Below are positions 24,322 through 37,373 of a DNA stretch of 64,000 nucleotides, piece after piece (the first letter of the stretch is position 1; the number at the start of each line of letters is the position of its first letter). Made by a program: the position numbers and the translations under genes. The DNA comes from Aquimonas voraii (GTDB lineage Bacteria > Pseudomonadota > Gammaproteobacteria > Xanthomonadales > Xanthomonadaceae), in NCBI RefSeq assembly GCF_900101825.1, contig NZ_FNAG01000006.1, forward strand, positions 124,001-188,000. Reading direction: 5' to 3'. The notes beneath the pieces are model-generated. The model worked only from the letters and a program-made list of their open reading frames with translations, was not told where the DNA came from and did no database searches.

Positions 24322-26067
24322 TCAGTCAGCCACGGGGCTCGCCTCGACCTCGAAGCCATCGGCAAAGACGGCCTTGCCCTGCCCGGTCAGCGATTCCATC
24401 CGGAGTTCACCGATGGCACCGACGGTCAGCGCATGGTTGTGCGAGCGGACCACGCCGCCGGCCTGCAGTCGTGTGACGGTCTCGACGCCCAGCGTCGGGG
24501 CGGCGGTATGGCGCAGCCGCAGGCTGAGTGCCGCCGGGCTGCCGCCGCTGTTGGCCCAGAGCAGACGGGGGCTGGTTTCATCCGGGCTGTCGACGTCGAC
24601 TCCCCCGACTTCAAGCGTGCCGGCCCGCACGCGCAGCGGCACGCGCACGAAGTCGCTGACGCCCGGCAGGCTCAGCGCGCCGCTGTCGACCATCGCTCCC
24701 GGCGCCACGCCTTCGAAGCGCAGGGTGGGCGGCAGACTCGGCAGCAGGTCGAGTGCCGGCAGGGCATCCAAGGTCAGCACCCAGCGGTTGGAGAACAGTC
24801 CGCCGATCTCGGTGATGCCGGTGCCGAAGCCGAGCAGCTGGGCGCTGTCGGGCAGATAGGCCAGGGCCGAGAGGCTGTGATCGCGGGCGCTGGACGCAAA
24901 GCGCCCGAAAAAGCCGCCGCTGAAGCCGACCCCCTGCGGATAGACCGCCACCAGCGCACCGCTGACGCTGGCGTCGGTGTAGCTGCCCACGGCGACGGCA
25001 CCGGCATTCGGCAGCAGCTGCACGTCGCGAACGGTGTGGAAGTTGTCGAGCTCCTCCGAGGCCGAGGCCATCAGCTGGCCGTTGCCATCGAACTGCCAGA
25101 GGTAGGGCGCGTTGCTGCCCCCGGCGGTGCTGAAGCCGCCGACCAGGATCACCCCCTCGGGCGAGACATCGGCCGCGCTGCCGACGGTGCGCAGGCCGGT
25201 GTTGCTGGCGCGGCGATGGGCGTAGAGCCGTGGCTCGCCGCCGTTGAAGTCAGGATCGACGCTGCCGTCGGCGCGCAGGCGCCGCATCAGCAGCTCGCTC
25301 TGGCCGGTCAGGAAGTTGCTGGCGGTGCCGACCAGCTGGATGCGTCCGTCGGCCAGCAGGCCGATCCCGCTGAAGGCGGGTTCCGGCAGGAAGGTCTGGA
25401 ACTGGTTGGGGCTGGGCAGCCCGGGCTGACGGAAGAAGCCGTCGGAGGCGAAGCTGGTATCGAGGCTGCCGTTCGGGTCCAGACGCAGCGCCACCGCCAG
25501 CCGCTCACCGCCGCCGTTCAGCGACGGCTGACTGCCGGCCATCAGGATCCGACCATCGGCCTGCAGGGCCAGCGTGTGGGCCTCGTCGGCGCCGAGCGTC
25601 GGATCGAAGACGAAGGGCGTGAAGCCCGGCGCGGGGTCGCCGTCGGCATCCAGCTTGACCACACGCGTGAAGCTGTCGCTCGGCGAGTCCGGGTTGGCCA
25701 GGGTGTAGGCCAGCAGCACGCCGCCGTCCGGCAGGGCCAGCAGGCTGCGCGCACCGAGATTGATGGCGGCGCCGTGCTGCAGGCTGAAGTTGAAGCTCGG
25801 GTCGGGGCTGCCATTGGCCGCGACGCGGCGCGCCAGCAGGTATACGGGGGCGACCTCGCCGCGCTGGATGGCGGTTCCCGCCACCGTATAGCTGCCATCG
25901 GCGTGCACGGCCAGCGCCGCACCCAACGCATTGTTGGCCTCGCCGAAAGGGCTCAGGTACTGCACGCCCTCGGGATCGAACTGGGCCTGCGCAGTCGCCG
26001 GCAGCAGCGCGGCCAGCGGCAGCGACGAAAGGGTCAGGCGAAGCAGGACGCGCAGCGCGAGGTTCAT
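24322..26067 (-). CDS. Secreted delta-60 repeat beta-propeller protein with C-terminal VFADGFE motif
   Basis: 581 residues. A signal peptide ends at AQAQF. Repeats of the delta-60 type follow, e.g. VHADGSYTVAG, LPDGGVLLAY, LQADGRILMAGS and LLADGRIQLVG, alternating with PDPSF/DTSF-like linkers. The C-terminus carries KAVFADGFEVEASPVAD. A second secreted protein in this window (43497-44924) ends LFADGFED. Proteins of this kind are extracellular, of unknown function. It stands alone, 162 nt upstream of the sigma gene in the same direction, but has no ECF-type motif before it. Confidence 0.8.
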   Translation of the reverse strand: MNLALRVLLRLTLSSLPLAALLPATAQAQFDPEGVQYLSPFGEANNALGAALAVHADGSYTVAGTAIQRGEVAPVYLLARRVAANGSPDPSFNFSLQHGAAINLGARSLLALPDGGVLLAYTLANPDSPSDSFTRVVKLDADGDPAPGFTPFVFDPTLGADEAHTLALQADGRILMAGSQPSLNGGGERLAVALRLDPNGSLDTSFASDGFFRQPGLPSPNQFQTFLPEPAFSGIGLLADGRIQLVGTASNFLTGQSELLMRRLRADGSVDPDFNGGEPRLYAHRRASNTGLRTVGSAADVSPEGVILVGGFSTAGGSNAPYLWQFDGNGQLMASASEELDNFHTVRDVQLLPNAGAVAVGSYTDASVSGALVAVYPQGVGFSGGFFGRFASSARDHSLSALAYLPDSAQLLGFGTGITEIGGLFSNRWVLTLDALPALDLLPSLPPTLRFEGVAPGAMVDSGALSLPGVSDFVRVPLRVRAGTLEVGGVDVDSPDETSPRLLWANSGGSPAALSLRLRHTAAPTLGVETVTRLQAGGVVRSHNHALTVGAIGELRMESLTGQGKAVFADGFEVEASPVAD

Positions 26068-26219
26068 GCGGGGCTCGGCGCGAAGGGGAGGATGTGCGGG
26101 ATACGCAGTCCAAACGGCAATCCCGACATCCGCTCAGGGGCTCTCCCTTGCCCCTGCGACATCGTGTCCCATCGACCATTCACGCCGCCGACGCTAGGCT
26201 CGCGCGCATCGCCCTGTGG

Positions 26220-26705
26220 ATGCCCGCCATGCTGCTTCGCGCCCTCGCCTGTTCCCTGCTGCTCTCCGCCCTGCTGCCAGCGGCGCCTGCTGTCGCCACT
26301 GAGGCGTCGACGCTGCACCTCGACGGCGCCTGGGTGCGGCCGATGCCGCCCGGCGCGCGCGTCGGCGGCGGCTATGTCGAGATCCACAACGCGGGCGACA
26401 CAACACGCCGTCTGCTCGGCGCGGAAAGCCCGCGGGCGTCGAGCATGGAAATCCACACCATGACCGAGGTCGAGGGTGTGATGCGCATGCGCCGCCTGCC
26501 CGACGGCATCGAGATTCCCGCCGGGGCCACGGTCACACTGAAGCCGGGCGCCGAGCACCTGATGTTCTTCAACCCGGAGCCGGCCTTCGCAGAAGGCGAG
26601 CGGATTCCGGTCACCCTGCGCTTCGACGGCGAAGAATCCATCACCGTCGAGTTCGAAGTGGCGGATCGCAGCGGCAAGCCGGCCGGCGCGCACGCCCAGC
26701 ACTGA
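26220..26705 (+). CDS. Periplasmic copper chaperone, PCu(A)C family
   Basis: 161 residues from ATG 26220 (ATG 26229 is also possible). A signal peptide (LACSLLLSALLPAAPAVA) precedes the PCu(A)C domain. The copper ligands of the HxM-type motif are visible: MEIHTM followed by VMRM, and about 20 residues later GAEHLMFF. The family delivers Cu(I) to the CuA site of cytochrome c oxidase in the periplasm. It is divergent from the delta-60 protein and convergent with mipA. Confidence 0.88.
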   Translation: MPAMLLRALACSLLLSALLPAAPAVATEASTLHLDGAWVRPMPPGARVGGGYVEIHNAGDTTRRLLGAESPRASSMEIHTMTEVEGVMRMRRLPDGIEIPAGATVTLKPGAEHLMFFNPEPAFAEGERIPVTLRFDGEESITVEFEVADRSGKPAGAHAQH

Positions 26706-26714
26706 CGGCAGCTC

Positions 26715-26737
26715 AGGCGCCGCCCGAAGCGGCGCTT
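26715..26737. terminator. Hairpin between convergent genes
   Basis: Stem AGGCGCCGC / GCGGCGCTT with one mismatch and a 5-nt loop, 9 nt after the copper chaperone gene. It may terminate from either side; there is no long T-run. Confidence 0.4.
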
Positions 26738-26785
26738 CGGCGATTTCCCGCGCGAAGACCTGAAGCGCCGCGCGGCCTGCGCCCC

Positions 26786-27553
26786 TCAGCGGAAGCCGTA
26801 GACCAGGCCGATGAAGGCCCGACGCTCGCTGCCGCGATCGACCAGCGGGCTGTCGGTGATCTCCGAGGGCAGATCGTCGAAGGACACGCGCGCGAACAGG
26901 CTCCACTGGCCGCCCAGCGGCGCCAGCGCGTTCACCGCGATCCGCGGCACCAGCGCCGAGTCGGCGCGATAGGCCGGCCGCAGCGCGGTGGCCTCGTCGG
27001 CGCGCACCCCGAAGTAGTAGTCGACCAGATCCTCGCTCTGCCAGCGCAGGCCGAACTCGGGCTGCACGCGGAAGGGCCCCTGGCCGAAGTCGCCGCGCCA
27101 CATCAGGTCCAGCTCCTGGCCGCCGCTGCGGTTGAGCGCGTCGGTGAACGCCGCGAACTCGATGCGGCCCGGGCCGAGCGCGCGGCTGGCCGAGGCACCG
27201 AGCTCCAGCGAGCGCTCGCGCTCGGCCATGCCGGCGAAGACCGGCGAATCCTCGGCCTCGAAGCCGTCGAGGCGGGCGCGGGCAATCAGCTCGACCTGGA
27301 TGTCGGCGCCAGGGTCGAGCTTCCAGCCAAGATTGAGCCCGCGGAAGTACAGCCGCTCGCCCTCGTACTGCACGAAAGGCACAAGGATGTTGTCGCTGTC
27401 GGCCTGGCGATAGGGCGTGTCGCGAACGATGCCCATGACCCCAGCACTCCAGGTCGGCGGGCCGCGCCGATCGTTCTGGGCCTGCGCATCAGGAGAGGGC
27501 AACGCAAGCAGGGCAAGCAGGCCGAGCGAAGCCAGCGGGCTGGCAAAGGACAT
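26786..27553 (-). CDS. MipA/OmpV family outer membrane protein
   Basis: 255 residues. A signal peptide ends at AQAQ. The mature part is an outer-membrane beta-barrel: alternating aromatic/polar strands, GPPTWSAGVMGIVRDTPYRQ at the start, YYFGV in the middle, and a terminal aromatic strand LVYGFR. MipA/OmpV proteins act as scaffolds for peptidoglycan synthases or as adhesin-like porins; which role applies cannot be told. No close operon partner. Confidence 0.85.
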   Translation of the reverse strand: MSFASPLASLGLLALLALPSPDAQAQNDRRGPPTWSAGVMGIVRDTPYRQADSDNILVPFVQYEGERLYFRGLNLGWKLDPGADIQVELIARARLDGFEAEDSPVFAGMAERERSLELGASASRALGPGRIEFAAFTDALNRSGGQELDLMWRGDFGQGPFRVQPEFGLRWQSEDLVDYYFGVRADEATALRPAYRADSALVPRIAVNALAPLGGQWSLFARVSFDDLPSEITDSPLVDRGSERRAFIGLVYGFR

Positions 27554-27879
27554 GGGCAGGCGCCGGACAGTGAAGGAGATGCGGAGCCTGAGGGGGCCGG
27601 CGGCAAGGCGGCGTCAAGCTTGCCTGCGGAGCGCATGTGGGCGGGCGGATCGCAGCCAGCGCAGGACCCCCACCTGTCGCCCTGCCCAGTGCGCCAGCGG
27701 TGCACCCTGCGCGGACCCTCGGTTCGCCCGAATCAGGGGCATGGCGTCAATGGTCTTCCTGTGGTGCGCGTGCTGGGCGCCGGCCGCCGCGTGACTTCCC
27801 TCAAGGCATTGCCCGCTCCAGCCACGCAAGAAACGCCGGGCCTCGATCAGGTCGGGGCGGCACATCGCGCGCTCGGGCT
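27554..27879. other. Intergenic region, nothing recognised
   Basis: 326 nt between the mipA start and the end of the VOC gene. No promoter, repeat or gene could be supported. Confidence 0.5.
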
Positions 27880-28260
27880 TCAGCCCACCCGCTCCCGCAG
27901 GTGCAGGATGTTGCCCTCGGGGTCGCAGACATTGCGCACGCGCAGGCCGGGGCCGGGCCAGATCGGGCCGTGGAGGCGCCCCCCGCAGGTTTCGACCTCG
28001 CGCTCGGCCTCGGCCAGGCTGGGCACGGTGAAGAAGGGCTTGATGGCCTGGGTCTCGCGCGGCTCGGGCGGTGATGCAATCACCACCTGCGCGGCGACCT
28101 GCGGCGGCAGGGCGTGCAGCAGGAGCTGCGCGTCGGCGCCGCTCAGCACCCGATGCATCTCATCGGCATGCACTTCGCGCAGGCCCAGCACGCGCTGGTA
28201 GAACTCCGACATGCGCTCAAGCTGCTTGGCGTAGATCAGCACGCCGGTATTCGATGTCAT
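27880..28260 (-). CDS. VOC (glyoxalase/bleomycin-resistance fold) family protein
   Basis: 126 residues with the paired beta-alpha-beta-beta-beta modules of the fold: VLIYAKQLERMSEFYQRVLG at the N-terminus and RVRNVCDPEGNILHLRERVG at the C-terminus. Only part of the usual metal-binding His/Glu set is obvious (E near DEMHRV and the H/E of LHLRE), so the reaction is not predictable. Last gene of a likely aroE-YkgJ-VOC operon; 42 nt from the previous gene. Confidence 0.8.
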   Translation of the reverse strand: MTSNTGVLIYAKQLERMSEFYQRVLGLREVHADEMHRVLSGADAQLLLHALPPQVAAQVVIASPPEPRETQAIKPFFTVPSLAEAEREVETCGGRLHGPIWPGPGLRVRNVCDPEGNILHLRERVG

Positions 28261-28302
28261 GGTCGTTGCACTCGCGCCGGTGGGGGGGCTGCGCGGCGCG
28301 AC

Positions 28303-28557
28303 TCAGCGCGTCGCCCGCTCCAGCCGCGTCAGCCAGGCCAGGGCCTCGGCCGCATCCGCGCCGCACATCGCGGGCTCGGGCTTCAGGGCCGAGCACACCG
28401 CCGGCCGCTCGGGCTGCCCGAAGATCCGGCAGCGGTTCTTCTCATCAAGCTGCACGCAGCGCACGCCCGCGGGCTTGCCCTGCGGCATGCCGGGGATCGG
28501 GCTGCTGATGCTGGGCGCGATGCAGCAGGCACCGCAGCCGGCCCGGCAGGCGATCAC
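28303..28557 (-). CDS. YkgJ-family cysteine cluster protein
   Basis: 84 residues from a GTG (AGAGG 8 nt upstream). The N-terminal CRAGCGACC block, then [22 protein letters not shown], form the cysteine cluster typical of the YkgJ/UPF0153 family, which is thought to bind zinc or an Fe-S cluster. The cellular role is unknown. It lies 24 nt after aroE. Confidence 0.88.
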   Translation of the reverse strand: MIACRAGCGACCIAPSISSPIPGMPQGKPAGVRCVQLDEKNRCRIFGQPERPAVCSALKPEPAMCGADAAEALAWLTRLERATR

Positions 28558-28581
28558 CGGCAGGGCCTCTGCGGCATCGGC

Positions 28582-29424
28582 TCAGTCCGCCGTGTGCAGT
28601 TCATTGGCGCGGGCACGCAGGGCGGCATAGACCTCGTCGGTCTGCGGACGCACGCCGTGCCAGCGCAGGAAGCTCTCCGCCGCCTGTTCGATCAGCATGC
28701 CGAGGCCGTCGACCGCGTGCTCGCAGCCGCCGGCGCGGGCCCAGGACAGGAACGGAATCGCCGCCTCGCCATAGCTGAGGTCCACGCACAGCGCGCGCGG
28801 CGCCAGCAGGCTGAAGGGCAGGTCGAGGCTGCCGCCGAGTCGCCCCGCCGAGGTGGCATTGATGATGAGTTCAAAGCTGCCCTGCTCGCCCATGTCCTGC
28901 CAGTAGCGGGTCTTGACGCGGTCGGGTTCGCCAAGGATGTCGGCCAGCTTGTCGGCGCGCTCCGGGCTGCGGTTGACGATCATCAGCTCGGCCACGCCCG
29001 CTTCGATCAACGCGGGGGCGACGCCGCGCGCCGCACCACCGGCGCCGATCATCAGGCAGCGGCGTCCACGCAGGTCGAGGCGCTCGCGCTCGGTGAGGTC
29101 GCGGATCAGGCCGGCGCCGTCGGTGTTGTCGCCCAGCCAGCCGTCGCCCTGGCGGATCAGGGTGTTCACCGCGCCGGCGTGGAAGGCGTACTCGCTCACT
29201 TCCTTGCACAGGGCATAGGCGGCCTCCTTGTGCGGCAGGGTGATGTTGGCGCCGCGGCCACCGGCGGCAGCGAAGGCAGCGATCGCGGTCGCGAAGTCCT
29301 CCGGGCTGGCCTCGATGGCGCGGTAGTCGAGGTCGATCCCGCACTGCTTGCCGAACTCGGCGTGGATGAAAGGCGACAGCGAATGGCTGATCGGCTGGCC
29401 GAAGACGGCGAAGTGCTGGGTCAT
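28582..29424 (-). CDS. aroE: Shikimate dehydrogenase
   Basis: 280 residues, full length. It reduces 3-dehydroshikimate to shikimate with NADPH in aromatic amino acid synthesis (cytoplasm). Substrate-binding motifs are [21 protein letters not shown] (catalytic Lys) and NTDGAGL (catalytic Asp); the NADP-binding motif is GAGGAARG followed by VNRSPERA. The start at ATG 29424 is supported by the family N-terminus. A (GATGCG)4 hexamer repeat lies 12-40 nt upstream, in its leader. Confidence 0.96.
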   Translation of the reverse strand: MTQHFAVFGQPISHSLSPFIHAEFGKQCGIDLDYRAIEASPEDFATAIAAFAAAGGRGANITLPHKEAAYALCKEVSEYAFHAGAVNTLIRQGDGWLGDNTDGAGLIRDLTERERLDLRGRRCLMIGAGGAARGVAPALIEAGVAELMIVNRSPERADKLADILGEPDRVKTRYWQDMGEQGSFELIINATSAGRLGGSLDLPFSLLAPRALCVDLSYGEAAIPFLSWARAGGCEHAVDGLGMLIEQAAESFLRWHGVRPQTDEVYAALRARANELHTAD

Positions 29425-29792
29425 GGCAGGCTCCTCGATGCGGATGCGGATGCGGATGCGGGGTCAGGGCTTGGACTCTAGCAGTTTGCACTGCGCCCCC
29501 CGGCGGGCGCGCGCGTGCCGCAAAGTCGGATCGGTCGCTTGCCTGCGGCGCGCGACTCAGCGCGGGTCTTCAGTCACCGCCCGGGCTGCGCGCAGGCTCA
29601 GGCGCGAACGGGTGAGCGGGCACGCGAGCGAGCAGGGCACAGCTCACGATGGGCCAGGGCCCAGGCGATGCGCGCAGTCAGCGCGCGGCGTCCAGCGCGT
29701 AGCAGGTGAGGATGGCATCGGCGCCGGCGCGCTCGATCCGGCGCGGACGCGCTATGGCATCCTCCGGGCTTTCGCGTATCCGGGGTTGATCG
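29425..29792. other. Intergenic region with hexamer repeat, REP fragment and hemB fragment
   Basis: 368 nt. It holds (GATGCG)4 at 29437-29462, a half REP palindrome (GGGCCAGGGCCC at 29651-29662), and a 68-bp copy of the hemB 3' end (29671-29738). It marks the left edge of the restriction-modification insert. Confidence 0.7.
29671..29738 (-). pseudogene. Duplicated fragment of the hemB 3' end
   Basis: 64 of 68 bases match 33591-33658 in the same orientation, encoding the end of HemB ([19 protein letters not shown]); a TGG to TGA change truncates it. The two copies bracket the restriction-modification gene and its partner like a duplicated attachment or target site. No integrase or transposase gene lies between them. 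Confidence 0.85.
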
Positions 29793-32597
29793 ATGCCGTT
29801 GAGCTGGAACGAGATCAAGGACCGCGCCCTGCGCTTCTCGCGCGACTGGGCGCAGGAGTCGTCGGAGGACGCCGAGGCCAAGAGCTTCTGGGACGGCTTC
29901 TTCCACATCTTCGGCATCAGCCGCCGCCGCGTCGCCACCTTCGAGCGCAAGGTCAAGAAGCTCGACGGCCGCGACGGCTACATCGACCTGCTCTGGCGTG
30001 GCGTGCTGCTGATCGAGCACAAGTCGCGCGGCAAGGACCTCGACCGCGCCCATGCCCAGGCCCGCGATTACTTCGCAGGCCTCAGCGAAGCCGAGCTGCC
30101 GCGCTGGCTGCTGGTCTCCGACTTTGCCCGCTTCCGCCTCTACGACCTCGAAAGCGCCGAGCCGCCGGTGGAGTTCGCCATCGGCGAGCTGCACAAGCAT
30201 GTGCGCCGCTTCGGCTTCATCGCCGGCTACCAGGCGCGCAGCTACCAGGAGGAAGACCCGGTCAACGTGCAGGCCGCCGAGCGCATGGGCCGCCTGCACG
30301 ATGCGCTGAAGGCCTCGGGCTACGAGGGCCACGCGCTCGAAGTGCTGCTGGTGCGCCTGCTGTTCTGCCTGTTCGCCGACGACACCGGCATCTTCGAGCG
30401 CAATGCCTTTACCGAGCTCCTGAACCAGCGCACCGGCGAGGACGGCGCCGACCTCGGCCAGTGGCTGACCCAGCTGTTCCAGGTGCTCAACACCTCGCGC
30501 GAGCGCCGGCAGCGCAACCTCGACGAGCAGCTGGCCGAGTTCCCCTACGTCAACGGCCGCCTGTTCGACGAGTTCCTGCCGATCCCGGCGTTTGATGCGC
30601 GCATGCGCGCCACCCTGCTGGAGGCCACCACGCTGGACTGGAGCCGCATCAGCCCGGCCATCTTCGGCTCCATGTTCCAGTCGGTGATGGACGCCAAGGC
30701 CCGCCGCAACCTGGGCGCGCACTACACCAGCGAGAAGAACATCCTGAAGCTGATCGGCCCATTGTTCCTCGATGAGCTGAAGGCAGAGCTGGAAAGGATC
30801 GGCGGCAACACCGCGCGGCTCAAGAGCTTCCATATCAAGCTGGCCAACCTGCGCTTTCTCGACCCGGCCTGCGGCTGCGGCAATTTCCTGGTCATCGCCT
30901 ACCGCGAGCTGCGCCTGCTGGAGCTGGAGGTGCTGAAGCGCCTGTATGCGGTGCAGGACAGCCTGCTGACCCGCGTCTCCGAGCACGTCGCGGTGGACGT
31001 GGACCAGTTTTACGGCATCGAGATCGAAGAGTTCCCCGCGCAGATCGCACAGGTCGCGCTGTGGCTGATGGACCACCAGATGAACACCCGCGTCGGCGAG
31101 CAGTTCGGCGAATACTTCGCCCGCCTGCCGCTGGTGAAGTCGGCCACCATCGTGCATGGCAACGCGCTGCGCATCGACTGGAACTCGGTGGTGCCGAAGG
31201 AGAGGCTGAGCTACATCCTGGGGAATCCGCCGTTCTCAGGCGCGATGGTGATGGACGACACCGCGCGCTCGGCCTTCGCGGAGGCGTTCTCTGATCTGCC
31301 CGGGGCTGGCGTGCTGGACTTCGTGGCTGCGTGGTACTGGCTGGCTGCCAAGTACATCCAGGACACCCGGATCGAGGTTGGCTTTGTGTCGACCAACTCG
31401 ATCTGCCAGGGCGAGCAGGTGGGCCTGCTATGGCGGCCCCTGTTGGAGCGCTGGAAAGTGCAGATCAACTTCGCGCACCGGACCTTCAAGTGGTCGAATG
31501 AGGCGCGCGGCACGGCCGCTGTTCACTGCGTCATCGTCGGCTTTGGCCTTCTGCCTCGACACGAGAAGACGATATTCGACTATGCGACGCTGGATTCGGA
31601 GCCACTCGCATCAAAGGCGACAAACATCAATCCCTATCTGTTCGATGGAGCCAACGTCCTTCTCGAAAATCGCCGACACCCACTCTGCGGGGTGCCAGAT
31701 CTCAGATTCGGAAGCATGCCGCGTGATGGTGGGAACCTGATCCTCTCGGAAGAGGAGTATCACCACCTCGTCGAAGCAGAGCCTGATTCGGCCCGCTGGC
31801 TGCGACCGTACGTAGGGGCTGAGCAATACATCAGCGGGCGATGGAGATGGTGCATCTGGCTGGATGGTGTCGAGCCCTCTGCTTATCGTGGATCGCGCGC
31901 AGTAATGGCAAGAGTTGAGCTCACTCGGCAGTTCAGGCAGGCCAGTAAGGCAAGCTCAACGCGTAACTTTGCAGCTACTCCTGGAGTTTTTTGCCAGATC
32001 GCGCAACCAACTGCGGACTACTTGCTCGTGCCAGCGATCACGACGCAACGACGTCGGTATGTTCCGTTGGGCTTCATGCCACGCGAGGTGATCGCGAACA
32101 ACAAGCTGTATGTGGCCCAAGGGGCCACAAAGTTACATCTGGGCGTTCTTTCGTCGGAGATGCACATGGCATGGATGCGCTACACCTGTGGGCGCATGAA
32201 AAGCGATTTCAGCTACTCGCGCGACATCGTCTACAACAACTTCCCCTGGCCCGAACCGCTGGACGACAAGGCGCGCAGCGCCATCGAAGCCGCCGCCCAG
32301 GCTGTGCTCGATGCCCGCGCCGCCTTTCCCGACAGTACGCTGGCCGACCTCTACGACCCGCTGTCGATGCCGCCGGCCCTGGTGAAAGCCCACCAGCAGC
32401 TCGACCGCGCTGTCGATGCCGCCTACACCGCGGTCGAGAAGGCCGCCGGCCGCAAGGCGCCCAAACTCGGCACTGACGCCGAACGCGTCGCCTTCCTGTT
32501 CGAACGCTACCAGGCCCTGACCAGCCTGCTGCCAGCCGAGAAGCCGAAGCGCGGGCGCGCCAAGGCTAGGGCTTCACAGGTGGACGGCGCGGCGTGA
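29793..32597 (+). CDS. MmeI-like type IIL restriction-modification enzyme (single-chain nuclease and adenine methyltransferase)
   Basis: 934 residues. An N-terminal PD-(D/E)XK nuclease has D65, nine residues, then E75-H-K77 (DLLWRGVLLIEHK), the exact spacing of MmeI. A helical spacer follows, then a gamma-class N6-adenine methyltransferase with motif I DPACGCGNF from D357 and motif IV NPPF from N478. The target recognition domain lies around residues 590-820. The C-terminal part (about 800-910) is helical. One chain both cuts and methylates DNA, so no separate methyltransferase is needed. The recognition region is visibly lower in GC than the rest of the gene. It lies between two hemB 3'-end copies. 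Confidence 0.9.
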   Translation: MPLSWNEIKDRALRFSRDWAQESSEDAEAKSFWDGFFHIFGISRRRVATFERKVKKLDGRDGYIDLLWRGVLLIEHKSRGKDLDRAHAQARDYFAGLSEAELPRWLLVSDFARFRLYDLESAEPPVEFAIGELHKHVRRFGFIAGYQARSYQEEDPVNVQAAERMGRLHDALKASGYEGHALEVLLVRLLFCLFADDTGIFERNAFTELLNQRTGEDGADLGQWLTQLFQVLNTSRERRQRNLDEQLAEFPYVNGRLFDEFLPIPAFDARMRATLLEATTLDWSRISPAIFGSMFQSVMDAKARRNLGAHYTSEKNILKLIGPLFLDELKAELERIGGNTARLKSFHIKLANLRFLDPACGCGNFLVIAYRELRLLELEVLKRLYAVQDSLLTRVSEHVAVDVDQFYGIEIEEFPAQIAQVALWLMDHQMNTRVGEQFGEYFARLPLVKSATIVHGNALRIDWNSVVPKERLSYILGNPPFSGAMVMDDTARSAFAEAFSDLPGAGVLDFVAAWYWLAAKYIQDTRIEVGFVSTNSICQGEQVGLLWRPLLERWKVQINFAHRTFKWSNEARGTAAVHCVIVGFGLLPRHEKTIFDYATLDSEPLASKATNINPYLFDGANVLLENRRHPLCGVPDLRFGSMPRDGGNLILSEEEYHHLVEAEPDSARWLRPYVGAEQYISGRWRWCIWLDGVEPSAYRGSRAVMARVELTRQFRQASKASSTRNFAATPGVFCQIAQPTADYLLVPAITTQRRRYVPLGFMPREVIANNKLYVAQGATKLHLGVLSSEMHMAWMRYTCGRMKSDFSYSRDIVYNNFPWPEPLDDKARSAIEAAAQAVLDARAAFPDSTLADLYDPLSMPPALVKAHQQLDRAVDAAYTAVEKAAGRKAPKLGTDAERVAFLFERYQALTSLLPAEKPKRGRAKARASQVDGAA

Positions 32598-33316
32598 GCG
32601 CAAGCGCTGGCAACCCCTGGCGAGCACTGCCAGTCGCGGCACCCTTCGTTCCGGCCTGCGATGCGCCTTGGCTGCCGCTGCTGCAGTCGCCTGTGGCGGA
32701 AGGCGACGAGGAGAGCGCGAGCGCGGCGCTGGCTCTCGATCTACAGCCCGAGCCCTTCTTCGGTCCACACGAGGCGCCGGTGGTGGTGCTGCTGTTGAAC
32801 CCGGGTTTGAGCGAGGACGATGCCCGCCATCATTTGCGCGGTGAGTTCACCCTCGCGCTGCGGGCGCATGTGCAAAGCGAGCGCGGCGCACCGCACTTCC
32901 ACCTGCTGGACCCGAGCCACGGCCCCGGCCATCGCTGGTGGCTGCGCCAGGTCGGGCCCGTGCTCAAGGCGTCCGGCTGCAGCGTCGAACAGCTGGCCGC
33001 GCGCCTGCTGTGCATCGAGTTCTTCCCCTACCACTCGCGCTCCTTCGCCCACGCCCATCTGCGCCTGCCCTCGCAGCGCTTCAGCTTCGCGCTGCTGCAG
33101 CGGGCGATCCGCCGCGGTGCGCTGGTGCTGTGCATGCGCGGCTATCGCCACTGGTGCGGCGCGGTGCCGGAGCTTGCGAGCTATGCGGGCCTGCTGCGAC
33201 CGAAGAACCCGCGCTCGGCGTCCTTGAGCGCGGGCAATCTTGGGGCGGAGGGCTTCGCGAGGGTGCTAAGCGCGCTCGACGTCGGCCTTGCTGGCACGCT
33301 AGCGCGGGGGGTCTGA
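32594..33316 (+). CDS. Protein of unknown function coupled to the restriction-modification gene
   Basis: 240 residues from a GTG that overlaps the previous stop codon by four bases (GTGA), so translation is coupled. Features: a hydrophobic strand-loop VVVLLLNPGLSEDDARHH, a His/Trp-rich stretch (GPGHRWWLRQVGP), IEFFPYHSRSF, and a late CMRGYRHWCG. The LLLNPG loop faintly recalls the uracil-DNA-glycosylase-like fold, but the match is too short to rely on. The tight coupling suggests a role with the MmeI-like enzyme, for example a defence accessory. No family assigned. Confidence 0.75.
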   Translation: MSASAGNPWRALPVAAPFVPACDAPWLPLLQSPVAEGDEESASAALALDLQPEPFFGPHEAPVVVLLLNPGLSEDDARHHLRGEFTLALRAHVQSERGAPHFHLLDPSHGPGHRWWLRQVGPVLKASGCSVEQLAARLLCIEFFPYHSRSFAHAHLRLPSQRFSFALLQRAIRRGALVLCMRGYRHWCGAVPELASYAGLLRPKNPRSASLSAGNLGAEGFARVLSALDVGLAGTLARGV

Positions 33317-33448
33317 ATGGAGGGCGCCGAGCAGGTGTTCGCGCCGATGGCTCAAACAGTTTCTGTCATCCGGGCGCCCGACCTCGGGCCGCCCTGCGCT
33401 TGAGGCGAAGATGCGAAGGACAACGTGCGTTCGAGCAGTGTGCCGCTC

Positions 33449-33472
33449 ATGGTGGGCCAGGGCCCACCCTAT
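33449..33472. repeat. REP palindrome
   Basis: ATGGTGGGCCAGGGCCCACC followed by CTAT: a GGTGGGCC-AGG-GCCCACC palindrome of the family found near the RAYT gene. A second, shorter copy lies at 33558-33577 just before the end of hemB. Confidence 0.85.
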
Positions 33473-33582
33473 GGATGTGGGGCTTCACGCGGCCGGCGCG
33501 CGCTGGCTGGGGCCGCGGCGCGAGGGTAGGTCCGCCATGAGCAGTGCACAGCCCGCGGCGGGCCAGGGCCCACCCTAGGCGC

Positions 33583-37369
<3,787 letters not shown>

Positions 37370-37373
<4 letters not shown>

